Shown here: piece by piece, positions 8,222 through 14,560 of the stretch
Position numbering within the stretch: position 1 is the stretch's first letter
How the letters are laid out: each line of letters opens with the position of its first letter
From: CAYNLX01 sp964441535
Lineage (GTDB): Bacteria > Bacillota_I > Bacilli_A > RF39 > UBA660
Length of the DNA stretch: 20,914 bases
Assembly: GCA_964441535.1 (NCBI GenBank)
Contig: CAYTXQ010000012.1
Coordinates: forward strand, 1 to 20,914
Direction of reading: 5' to 3'
The notes under the pieces: generated by a model
What the model was told of the DNA's origin: nothing
The model's database searches: none
What the model saw: only the letters and a program-made list of their open reading frames with translations
Position numbers and translations under genes: made by a program

Positions 8222-8869
8222 ATGAAAAAGATATTGTTGTGTTTATTAGTACTATTTATATCAACTGGATGTATAAACGTACAAAACACAGATATTGATA
8301 TTTTAACTGAAAGAGTATTGAAAAAAAACATAAAATTAGAAAATCAATACAGGACTGGTTATAAATATTATCTACCAAGAGGAATGGCTATTATAGATAA
8401 AACAGATTATAATGAAATATTGGTTGATGATAGAAATATTTATTATTTATATATTGATTTAATAAGTAATTATAATAATATTAAAACAGATTATGAAGAA
8501 GACTATATAATTTATTACAGCAGGATAATAAAAAAGGATAATAAAGAAGGATTTTTAAGTATAAAAGAGTCAAATGACAAATATCTTGTTGAAATGGTTT
8601 ATAATTATGCTAAAATAGAAGTAATGGTAGATGAATCTGATATAAAATCTACTGTTATAAATTCAATAACTATATTATCTTCAATTGAGTATAATAAAGA
8701 AGTAGTGGATAAAATAGTGGGCAGTGATGAATATTCATTTACTGAAGAACAATTAGATATTTTTAAAAATAAGAAGAATAACGAATCAAACATGTTACAA
8801 TATGAAGAAGAATATGGAACATATAAAGATGATAAAGAAGATATTCCAGATTTAGATGTAATAGAATAA
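8222..8869 (+). CDS. Putative lipoprotein of unknown function
   Basis: 215 residues. Signal sequence with a lipobox ISTGC (Cys17). The mature domain has a Tyr/Asp-rich pattern with RTGYKYYLPRGM near residues 42-53 and YLYIDLIS, and it ends in an acidic tail. No domain is recognised; similar single-domain lipoproteins occur next to the acidic/YtxH gene set in related AT-rich Bacillota only as far as I can guess. The ribosome binding site TAGGTGA (8212-8218) is well placed for the ATG at 8222. A TATAAT at 8191-8196 could be the -10, but the matching -35 is poor. The next gene starts 14 bases after the stop, so the two are probably co-transcribed. Confidence 0.8.
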   Translation: MKKILLCLLVLFISTGCINVQNTDIDILTERVLKKNIKLENQYRTGYKYYLPRGMAIIDKTDYNEILVDDRNIYYLYIDLISNYNNIKTDYEEDYIIYYSRIIKKDNKEGFLSIKESNDKYLVEMVYNYAKIEVMVDESDIKSTVINSITILSSIEYNKEVVDKIVGSDEYSFTEEQLDIFKNKKNNESNMLQYEEEYGTYKDDKEDIPDLDVIE

Positions 8870-8883
8870 GGATTGGTGCAAAT

Positions 8884-9681
8884 ATGAAATTATTTGATAA
8901 AATTAAAAATGTATTATTTGAGGAAGAAGAAGTAGAAATACCTATTATAAGTTCTTCTGATAATAAAACCGTAAAAAAAGAAGAGATTACTGAAATCGTT
9001 AAAGAAAAACCAGTAGAAAAAGAAAACTTTGAATTACCCAAAAGAAAAGTAGAAGAAGATAGCGATTTAGAAAGAAATCTATATAAGTCAGAACCAACAT
9101 TTAAATTTCCTCTAGCGTTTGATGAAGACATAGAAGAACCTAAATTAAGAACATCTAAAAATGTTTTTGAACCAGAAAAGAAAAAAACAACTGAAAGAAA
9201 GATAGATTTTGGAAAATATGATTCTTTAGAATCAAAAAAAGAAGAAAGAAACTTTAAGCCATCTCCTATTATTTCTCCTATATATGGAATATTAGATCAG
9301 AATTATAAAAAAGAAGACATAGTAGAAAAAGGTCTTATTAAACATAAAGAAGATGATTTAGAAAAAGCAAGAAAAAAAGCTTTTGGAGAAAAACCAAAAG
9401 AAGAAGTTATAGAAACTGAACCTGAAGAAGATATAAAAGGTAAAACTATAGAAGAATTACTAGAAGATACAAATATAGATTTAAGAGAAAAGGAAATAGA
9501 AATCGAAGAAAATATAACTCCTAAAGAAGCAATTGAAACATATAAAGCATTAGATAAAATAGAAGAAGAAATTAATGAAGCTAGTAATGTAAGCAAAAAT
9601 AAAATAGAAGATACTTTAGAGAGCGATTTATTTGATTTAATTGATTCCATGTATGAAAATAGAGAGGAAAGTGAAGAATAA
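8884..9681 (+). CDS. Acidic, largely disordered cytoplasmic protein with conserved-looking short motifs
   Basis: 265 residues, about half Glu, Lys and Asp, so mostly disordered. The first 13 residues (MKLFDKIKNVLFE) form a basic amphipathic segment followed by a Glu run, reminiscent of membrane-binding N-termini such as that of SepF. Two hydrophobic islands stand out from the charged background: PTFKFPLAFDEDI (residues 71-83) and PSPIISPIYGILDQNYKKED (126-145). They look like binding motifs for a partner. The C-terminus carries another hydrophobic patch, SDLFDLIDSMYENR (247-260). I do not recognise the family. Its stop overlaps the start of the next gene by one base, and a YtxH-like gene follows, so it probably acts at the membrane with them. 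There is no signal peptide. Confidence 0.8.
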   Translation: MKLFDKIKNVLFEEEEVEIPIISSSDNKTVKKEEITEIVKEKPVEKENFELPKRKVEEDSDLERNLYKSEPTFKFPLAFDEDIEEPKLRTSKNVFEPEKKKTTERKIDFGKYDSLESKKEERNFKPSPIISPIYGILDQNYKKEDIVEKGLIKHKEDDLEKARKKAFGEKPKEEVIETEPEEDIKGKTIEELLEDTNIDLREKEIEIEENITPKEAIETYKALDKIEEEINEASNVSKNKIEDTLESDLFDLIDSMYENREESEE

Positions 9682-9971
9682 TGGAATTTTTACAAATATT
9701 ATTACCAATAATAATTTATATATTATTAATAATTATCTTAATAGTCGGCATAATATTAGGTATAAAGACAATTAGAGCTGTTGATAGAATGGAACAGGTA
9801 GTTGAGGATGTTAATCAGAAAGTAAAATCATTAAACAGTTTATTTCACATAGTAGATTTTACTACTGATAAATTAGTTTCTTTATCGGATGTATTAGTTG
9901 ATAAATTATCTCAGATAGTTACTAATTTGTTTTTTAACAAGAAAAAGAAATCTAAAAAGGAGGAAGATTAA
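9681..9971 (+). CDS. DUF948/YtxG-like single-pass membrane protein
   Basis: 96 residues. One N-terminal membrane segment (about residues 5-27) is followed by an amphipathic helical region (RAVDRMEQVVEDVNQKVKSLN) and a Lys-rich C-terminal tail. Size and layout match the DUF948 proteins of Bacillota, which are commonly encoded with YtxH-like proteins, as here. The function of the family is unknown. The start overlaps the previous stop by one base (TAATG), a strong sign of coupling; a GAGGAAAGTGAAG ribosome binding region lies in the previous gene's last codons. The next gene starts one base after the stop. Confidence 0.75.
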   Translation: MEFLQILLPIIIYILLIIILIVGIILGIKTIRAVDRMEQVVEDVNQKVKSLNSLFHIVDFTTDKLVSLSDVLVDKLSQIVTNLFFNKKKKSKKEED

Positions 9972-9972
9972 G

Positions 9973-10386
9973 ATGGGTAAAGGAAAAGTAAAATTTATAG
10001 TAGGAACTTTACTGGGAGCAGGTTTAGGGCTTTTATTTGCTCCTAAAACAGGAACAGAAACTAGAAAAGAGTTAAAGAAAAAAATTGAAGAATTAGTTTC
10101 TAAGGCTAAAGATATTGATGTAAATGAAGTTAAGGAATCAATAGAAGAAAAAATAAATGAATTACAAGAAGAAGTAGCAGATTTAGATAAAGAAGAAGTA
10201 CTAAAGATAGCAAAAACTAAAGGACAAAAAATAATTAAAAAAGCTGATGAATTAGTAAAATTAGCAGTAGAAAAAGGAACTCCAATAGTTCAAAAAGCCG
10301 CAGAAGATGTAAGATTAAAAACTATCGATGTATTAGAAGAAACAATTAAAAAATTAGAAAAACCAGTAAAGAAAACTAAAAAATAA
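9973..10386 (+). CDS. YtxH-like protein
   Basis: 137 residues. The N-terminus has the YtxH pattern: a short hydrophobic, Gly-rich segment (FIVGTLLGAGLGLLFAPKTG, residues 8-27) followed by TETRKELKKKI and a long charged helical region. Bacillota YtxH-type proteins are associated with the envelope and stress responses, but no biochemical function is known to me. The ribosome binding site AAGGAGGAAG (9957-9966) lies inside the 3' end of the preceding gene, one base separates the genes, and the three genes from 8884 form one unit. No clear terminator precedes the tyrS promoter that follows. Confidence 0.85.
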   Translation: MGKGKVKFIVGTLLGAGLGLLFAPKTGTETRKELKKKIEELVSKAKDIDVNEVKESIEEKINELQEEVADLDKEEVLKIAKTKGQKIIKKADELVKLAVEKGTPIVQKAAEDVRLKTIDVLEETIKKLEKPVKKTKK

Positions 10387-10390
10387 TTGA

Positions 10391-10419
10391 TTGATAAAAA
10401 TTTATTTTTATGCTATATT
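10391..10419 (+). promoter_or_regulatory. Sigma-A-type promoter for tyrS
   Basis: TTGATA at 10391-10396, a 17-base spacer, and TATATT at 10414-10419 preceded by TGC (extended -10). Transcription would start near 10426, leaving only about 83 bases before the T-box core. Confidence 0.7.
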
Positions 10420-10424
10420 AATTT

Positions 10425-10556
10425 TGTTAGTAATGAAGGAATTTACAACTCTGGAACTAAAACGTGTATCGCGTTAAGATAATAAAGCGTATGAAACATT
10501 CATAAAATAAGGTGGTACCGCGAAAATATTCGTCCTTATATTATGGATGATTTTTT
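10425..10556 (+). promoter_or_regulatory. Short T-box leader upstream of tyrS
   Basis: The T-box core AAGGTGGTACCGCG is at 10509-10522, followed by a terminator whose stem (TCGTCC with GGATGA, one G-U pair) precedes six T. A hairpin ATGAA-ACA-TTCAT at 10491-10503 would be Stem III. Only about 83 bases separate the predicted transcription start from the core, so there is no room for a full Stem I and no AGAGA/GGTGA distal motifs are seen. Candidate specifiers are TAC at 10444-10446, or TAT in the loop of a hairpin AACGT-GTATC-GCGTT (10460-10474). The core is certain; tRNA recognition is unresolved. Confidence 0.85.
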
Positions 10557-10577
10557 CTTTAGAAAGAAGGAAAATGT

Positions 10578-11792
10578 ATGGAATTATTTGAAGAATTAAA
10601 ATGGAGAGGAATGCTTAAGGATATTAGTAATGAAGAACTTGCCAAACGATTATTAAATACTAAAGGAACAACATTTTATTGTGGTTTTGATCCTACAGCG
10701 GCATCACTTACGATTGGTCATCTTGTTCAAGTAATTAGAATGCGTATATTGCAAAAATATGGACATATACCTATTGTATTAGTAGGTGGAGCAACTGGTT
10801 TGATTGGCGACCCTAGACAAACTAGTGAACGTAAACTTTTAAAAGTTGAGGAATCATTAAGAAATGCTGAAGGATTAAAAAACCAATTAAGTAAATATAT
10901 TTTATTTAATGGTGATAATAGTGCGATAATGGTTAACAATTATGATTGGATTTCGAAGATTAATGTTATTGAGTTCTTACGTGATTATGGTAAGAATTTT
11001 AATGTTAATTATATGCTTGCCAAAGACACAGTAGCATCTAGATTACAAACTGGTATATCATATACAGAATTTTCATATATGCTTTTACAATCTATAGACT
11101 GGTTACATTTATATCAGACTTATAACTGTAAGATTCAGTTTGGGGGATCTGATCAATGGGGTAATATTACAGCTGGATTAGATTTAATACGTAAAATTAA
11201 TGGCGATAATAGTGATGTATTGGGACTAAGTTCGCCACTATTAATGAAATCAGATGGAACAAAATTTGGAAAAAGTGAATCTGGTACTTTGTGGTTAGAT
11301 AAAGAACAAACATCACCCTATGATTTATATCAATATTTCTTAAATAGTGCCGATACCGATGTTATTAATTATTTAAAAACATTAACATTATTAGAAAAAA
11401 ATAATATAGAAGAATTAGAAGTAAGTTTAAAAAACGAACCAGAAAAAAGAAATGCTCAAAAAACATTGGCATATGAAATAGTTAGATTCGTTCATGGTGA
11501 AGAAGAAGCTAGTAATGCTAAAGAAACTAGTGAAAGGATATTTAATGAAGGTGACATGTCATCCATATCAACTATCGAATTAAATGGGGCAGAATTAGAA
11601 AATACTAATGTATTAGATTTATTAGTACTTGCAAATATAGCACCATCTAAATCTGAAGCAAGACGTTTAATAGAACAGGGTGGTATAAACATAAATCAAG
11701 AAAAAGTAACAGATCCAAACTTAATAGTAAAAGATAAAGAATTAATTATTCAAAAAGGTAAGAAAACATTTATTAAAGTAACATTTAAATAA
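10578..11792 (+). CDS. tyrS: Tyrosyl-tRNA synthetase
   Basis: 404 residues, usual for bacterial TyrRS of the TyrS type, a class I enzyme that charges tRNA-Tyr. The N-terminal half has YCGFDPTAASLTIGHLVQV (the HIGH-equivalent TIGH at residues 45-48), and QFGGSDQWGNITAG matches the tyrosine/tRNA binding region. The KMSKS-equivalent is KFGKS (229-233). The C-terminal 70 residues form an S4-type RNA-binding domain (APSKSEARRLIEQGGI). AAGAAGGAAAA precedes the ATG at a normal distance. Expression should follow the short T-box upstream. Codon use includes more CGT and other GC-containing codons than neighbouring unknown genes, consistent with higher expression. Confidence 0.97.
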   Translation: MELFEELKWRGMLKDISNEELAKRLLNTKGTTFYCGFDPTAASLTIGHLVQVIRMRILQKYGHIPIVLVGGATGLIGDPRQTSERKLLKVEESLRNAEGLKNQLSKYILFNGDNSAIMVNNYDWISKINVIEFLRDYGKNFNVNYMLAKDTVASRLQTGISYTEFSYMLLQSIDWLHLYQTYNCKIQFGGSDQWGNITAGLDLIRKINGDNSDVLGLSSPLLMKSDGTKFGKSESGTLWLDKEQTSPYDLYQYFLNSADTDVINYLKTLTLLEKNNIEELEVSLKNEPEKRNAQKTLAYEIVRFVHGEEEASNAKETSERIFNEGDMSSISTIELNGAELENTNVLDLLVLANIAPSKSEARRLIEQGGININQEKVTDPNLIVKDKELIIQKGKKTFIKVTFK

Positions 11793-11818
11793 ACTAATAG
11801 AAATTATCTATTAGTTTT
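11793..11818 (+). terminator. Intrinsic terminator after tyrS
   Basis: Eight base pairs (ACTAATAG at 11793-11800 with CTATTAGT at 11808-11815) and a short T run, only two bases before the tRNA gene. It is weak because of the AT-rich stem and short tail, so read-through into the tRNA is possible. Confidence 0.6.
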
Positions 11819-11820
11819 AT

Positions 11821-11894
11821 GCTGATTTAGTTTAGTGGTAAAACAGGTGCATGGTAAGCATCAGAGGACTGTTCAATTCAGTCATTCAGCACCA
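11821..11894 (+). tRNA. tRNA-Thr(GGU)
   Basis: A complete cloverleaf of 74 bases: acceptor GCTGATT/ATTCAGC (one T-T mismatch at 6:67), D stem GTTT/AAAC, anticodon stem GGTGC/GCATC with loop ATGGTAA giving anticodon GGT, variable loop AGAG, and T stem GACTG/CAGTC with loop TTCAATT. The CCA end is encoded. The acceptor and anticodon arm resemble bacterial tRNA-Thr(GGU). It reads ACC/ACT codons. It lies right after the tyrS terminator and directly before the accessory segment. Confidence 0.95.
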
Positions 11895-11941
11895 GTAGTG
11901 AATCTGCTCTAACTTTTGATAGTTAAGGTTTACAATAGAAG

Positions 11942-11973
11942 AATCTCAATTCTAGAAAGGATTGGGATTTTTT
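11942..11973 (+). terminator. Intrinsic terminator downstream of tRNA-Thr
   Basis: AATCTCAAT (11942-11950) pairs with ATTGGGATT (11961-11969) over nine pairs with one G-U, followed by a T run. It is suited to ending the tRNA transcript. The rest of 11895-12067 holds nothing else that I can support except the AGGAGGG ribosome binding site (12056-12062) of the next gene. Confidence 0.75.
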
Positions 11974-12067
11974 GTGATTAAATTTTGATTTAGAAAAATG
12001 TTATTTTTTACTAAAAAGCATTGTTTAAAGAACAAATGTTTGGTGCAATTTTGTTAGGAGGGATAAA

Positions 12068-12899
12068 ATGAACAATAAAATCATTGTGAAAATTTTTGAT
12101 AACGAAAATATAAGAACAATCTGGAATTCTGAAGAAGAAAAACATTATTTTTCGATTATAGACGTTATTAGAGTTTTAACAGATAGTAGTTACCAAAAAT
12201 CACGTAATTATTGGAAATGGCTAAAGAATAGATTAAGTGAAGAAGGCAGTGAACTGGTTAGTAATACTAACCAGTTGAAAATGAAAGCAGAAGATGGCAA
12301 ACAAAGATTAACCGATGTAAATGGATACTGAACAGCTTTTTAGACTAATTCAATCAGTGCCATCATCAAAAGCTGAACCTTTTAAAATTTGGCTTGCAAA
12401 AGTAGGGAACGAAAGAATTGATGAAACCTTTGATCCAGAATTAGCTATTTCAAGAGCTATAAATGTTTATCATCAAAAAGGATTTGATCAAAAATGGATC
12501 GAGAACCGAATAAAAACAATAGCTAATAGAAATATTTTAACAGAAACGTGGAATGAACATGGTATCGAAGATAATATAGAATTTGCAATACTTACTAATG
12601 AAATTTATAAAACTTGGTCTGATATGAGTGCTAAAGAATATAAAAAATATAAAAATTTAACTAAAGAAAGCCTTAGAGATAATATGCCAAATACTGAATT
12701 AGCATTAAACAATTTAGCTGAAGTAGCAACTAATGATTTAATAGAAAAGTATATTCCTTATGGATTAGAACAAAATAAAAAAATTGCTAAAGAAGGTGGA
12801 GAAGTTGCAAAGACAGCTAGAAAAGATTTAGAACAAAGACTAGGTAATTCAGTAATATCTAAAAACAATAACAAAAAATCTAATTTAATATCAAAATAA
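12068..12899 (+). pseudogene. BRO-family (Bro-N) protein gene split by a one-base frameshift
   Basis: Two overlapping frames encode one family. The first (12068-12331, 87 residues) is a Bro-N-like domain: NIRTIWNSEEEKHYFSIIDVIRVLT, ending in EDGKQRLTDV. The second (12321-12899) continues without a gap from MDTEQLFRLIQSVPSSKAEPFKIWLAKVG to the conserved C-terminal region (ENLRDNM-like KESLRDNMPNTELALNNLAEVA and EGGEVAKTARKDLEQRLG). In intact relatives, as I recall them, LTDV is followed directly by MDTEQLF or ADTEQLF; removing one A from the AAA at 12319-12321 restores this. The joined protein would be about 277 residues. BRO proteins are DNA-binding proteins common in phages, mobile elements and many chromosomes. 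The ribosome binding site AGGAGGG at 12056-12062 is strong. The frameshift may be a real lesion or an assembly error. Confidence 0.8.
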
Positions 12900-12937
12900 T
12901 TTTATAAGATAAAAACATTTGCAATTGGAGGTGCGAA

Positions 12938-13113
12938 ATGAATCAAATAAAAAAAATAAAAACTATGAAGAAAAAACCTTTGAAATAATAAAATGAAATT
13001 TATCAACAATTACTAAAAGGAAAGAATGTGATATATTGAAAAAATTAAATGTGCTTGATAATGAAATAGGATACTATAATATAGATGAAAAAGTTTATTC
13101 ATTTTCATATTAA
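12938..13113 (+). pseudogene. Probable decayed small gene
   Basis: A near-perfect ribosome binding site (GGAGGTG, 12927-12933) precedes the ATG at 12938, yet that frame stops after 16 residues. Protein-like stretches continue in other frames: NYEEKTFEIIK (12961-12993), NEIYQQLLKGKNVIY in a second frame, then KKLNVLDNEIGYY...VYSFSY up to the TAA at 13111-13113. A further short open stretch, HKVRDDIRVKSIN, follows to 13165. This is what frameshift decay of a small gene looks like. The family is not recognised. Apart from this, bases 12900-13251 hold only the inverted repeats noted separately. Confidence 0.35.
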
Positions 13114-13209
13114 TAAACATAAAGTGCGAGATGATATTAGAGTAAAAAGTATTAATTCACCATGAAATTATATAAAAAATTTAAAATTAGAATTAAAGTA
13201 TTGACTCTC

Positions 13210-13240
13210 CAGTTAACTGTAATGATTAAATACATTACAG
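13210..13240. repeat. Overlapping palindrome and hairpin just upstream of a ribosome binding site
   Basis: CAGTTAACTG (13210-13219) is a perfect palindrome. It overlaps an 8-base-pair inverted repeat, CTGTAATG (13217-13224) and CATTACAG (13233-13240), with an 8-base loop. The hairpin ends at the first G of the GGAGGGG ribosome binding site, and CTCC at 13207-13210 could pair with GGAG at 13240-13243. TTGACT at 13201-13206 resembles a -35. It may be an operator or a translation-controlling hairpin. Confidence 0.55.
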
Positions 13241-13251
13241 GAGGGGAAATT

Positions 13252-13530
13252 ATGAGTAAATACTGTTCTGATTGTAAGTTTTTAAATACTGAAAAAGCAA
13301 AATGTGATGGCGTTTATTATTGTAATAAACTAAATAGTTATGCAAATGCTTGTAATTCATCTTGTGATAAATTTGAAAAAACGTGGTTAAATGGTTATGA
13401 ACAACAAAAACTATATGATTTAGGAAAAAAAGCAAAAAATAAATCAGATGATACACCTATTGGAGTCATTATATTTATTTTTATAGCCATAACAGTTTGG
13501 TATTTAATAGTAAAATTATGTGGCTATTAG
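13252..13530 (+). CDS. Cys-rich small protein with a C-terminal membrane anchor
   Basis: 92 residues from the ATG at 13252, chosen because of the strong ribosome binding site AGGAGGGG (13239-13246); an in-frame ATG at 13162 has no such site and its extra 30 residues cross the inverted repeats. Six Cys occur in the first 40 residues (5, 8, 18, 24, 34, 38), with CSDC and GVYYCN patterns, suggesting a small zinc-binding or disulfide-stabilised fold. A charged linker follows, then a membrane segment at about residues 71-89 and a short tail. There is no N-terminal signal, so the Cys domain probably faces the cytoplasm as a tail-anchored protein. The function is unknown; similar YCxDC-type small proteins occur in Bacillota and their phages, to my recollection. 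Confidence 0.75.
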   Translation: MSKYCSDCKFLNTEKAKCDGVYYCNKLNSYANACNSSCDKFEKTWLNGYEQQKLYDLGKKAKNKSDDTPIGVIIFIFIAITVWYLIVKLCGY

Positions 13531-13687
13531 TAATAAATTATATTTTTAAAAAAATAAGAATAAAGTAAAAACAGTTAATAACTTTAGAAAATATATAATA
13601 ATGTCAATATAGTAATTAAATAAAATTTGATATTTAAAAGGAAAACTCTTATGTATGAAATATAAAATATATAGGAGGTGATAAAGG

Positions 13688-14503
13688 TTGAAAAATAATT
13701 TAATTATAGTTCAAGATATATCCATAAATGTAATTGTAGAAAATAAAAGTGATTATATTTCCATTACCGACATTGCAAAAGCTAAAGCAGGATATTCCAG
13801 AGCGGCTGATGTAATAAGAAATTGGTTAAGAAATAGAAACACTTTAGAATTTTTATCTACTTGGGAATTTCTTTATAATAAAAATTTTAAAGTGTTCGAA
13901 GCTGAACACTTTAAAAAGCAAGTAGGACTTTTGACATTTACACCCAGTATCGTTGAATGGATTGACAAAACAAATGCTATAGGAATATATTCAAAACGTG
14001 GTAAATATGGTGGAACATATGCTCATAAAGATATTGCATTTGAATTTGCTGCTGCAATTAGTTCAGTTTTTAAATTGTATTTGATAAAAGAGTTTCAAAG
14101 ATTAAAAGAAACAGAGAATAAGAGTTCAGAATGGGATGTTAAAAGATTACTTACCAAAAATAATTATTTAATTCACACAGATGCTATAAAAAACTATATT
14201 TTACCTAAAACTAATTACTACAAAGATAAAGGTTGGCTAAAGTATGCAGAAGAAGCTGATATATTAAATGTTATTATCTTTAAAACAACAGCAAAAGAAT
14301 GGCGAAAGTTTAATCCTAAATTAGCGAAAAGTTCAAATGTTAGAGATTATGGAACTATTAATGAATTAACAGTACTTTATTCATCAATTTTAGGATCACA
14401 TATATTAGTTAAAGAAGAAAGATTTGAAATTCTTTTAAATATTGCAGAATATCAACTTAGTATATTAAATAGAGAAGAAGAAAATATCAGTATAAAAAAA
14501 TAA
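13688..14503 (+). CDS. KilA-N domain protein, TTG start
   Basis: 271 residues. Residues about 15-145 match a KilA-N DNA-binding domain: YISITDIAKA, AADVIRNWLRNRNTLEFLSTWE, then FTPSIVEWIDKTNAIGIYSKRGKYGG, HKDIAFEFAAAIS and LYLIKEFQRLKE. The remaining 120 residues form a second domain (WDVKRLLTKNNYLIHTDAIK...AKEWRKFNP...INELTVLYSSILG) often found with chromosomal KilA-N proteins; its function is unknown. The start is TTG at 13688, supported by a full-strength ribosome binding site AGGAGGTGAT seven bases upstream. A possible promoter is TTGATA (13627-13632) with TATGTA 17 bases later. The domain is typical of phages and large DNA viruses but also of stand-alone bacterial genes. No phage structural genes are nearby. 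Confidence 0.88.
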   Translation: MKNNLIIVQDISINVIVENKSDYISITDIAKAKAGYSRAADVIRNWLRNRNTLEFLSTWEFLYNKNFKVFEAEHFKKQVGLLTFTPSIVEWIDKTNAIGIYSKRGKYGGTYAHKDIAFEFAAAISSVFKLYLIKEFQRLKETENKSSEWDVKRLLTKNNYLIHTDAIKNYILPKTNYYKDKGWLKYAEEADILNVIIFKTTAKEWRKFNPKLAKSSNVRDYGTINELTVLYSSILGSHILVKEERFEILLNIAEYQLSILNREEENISIKK

Positions 14504-14560
14504 CTTTTTATGGAATAAATCTAATTATTATGTTAAAATAAACAAAAAGCTGGGGGTAAT

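Noticed and set aside
9303..9650. Ser-rich minus-strand frame of 115 codons
   Set aside because: Ser/Ile/Phe richness is what antisense of a Glu/Lys-rich gene gives; it is not a real gene.
12319..12321. Programmed frameshift in the BRO gene
   Set aside because: There is only a three-A run and no stimulatory hairpin or internal ribosome binding site that I can see; a lesion or error is simpler.
13162..13251. Upstream ATG giving a 122-residue form of the Cys-rich protein
   Set aside because: It has no ribosome binding site and its extra codons run through the inverted repeats, while ATG 13252 has an ideal site.
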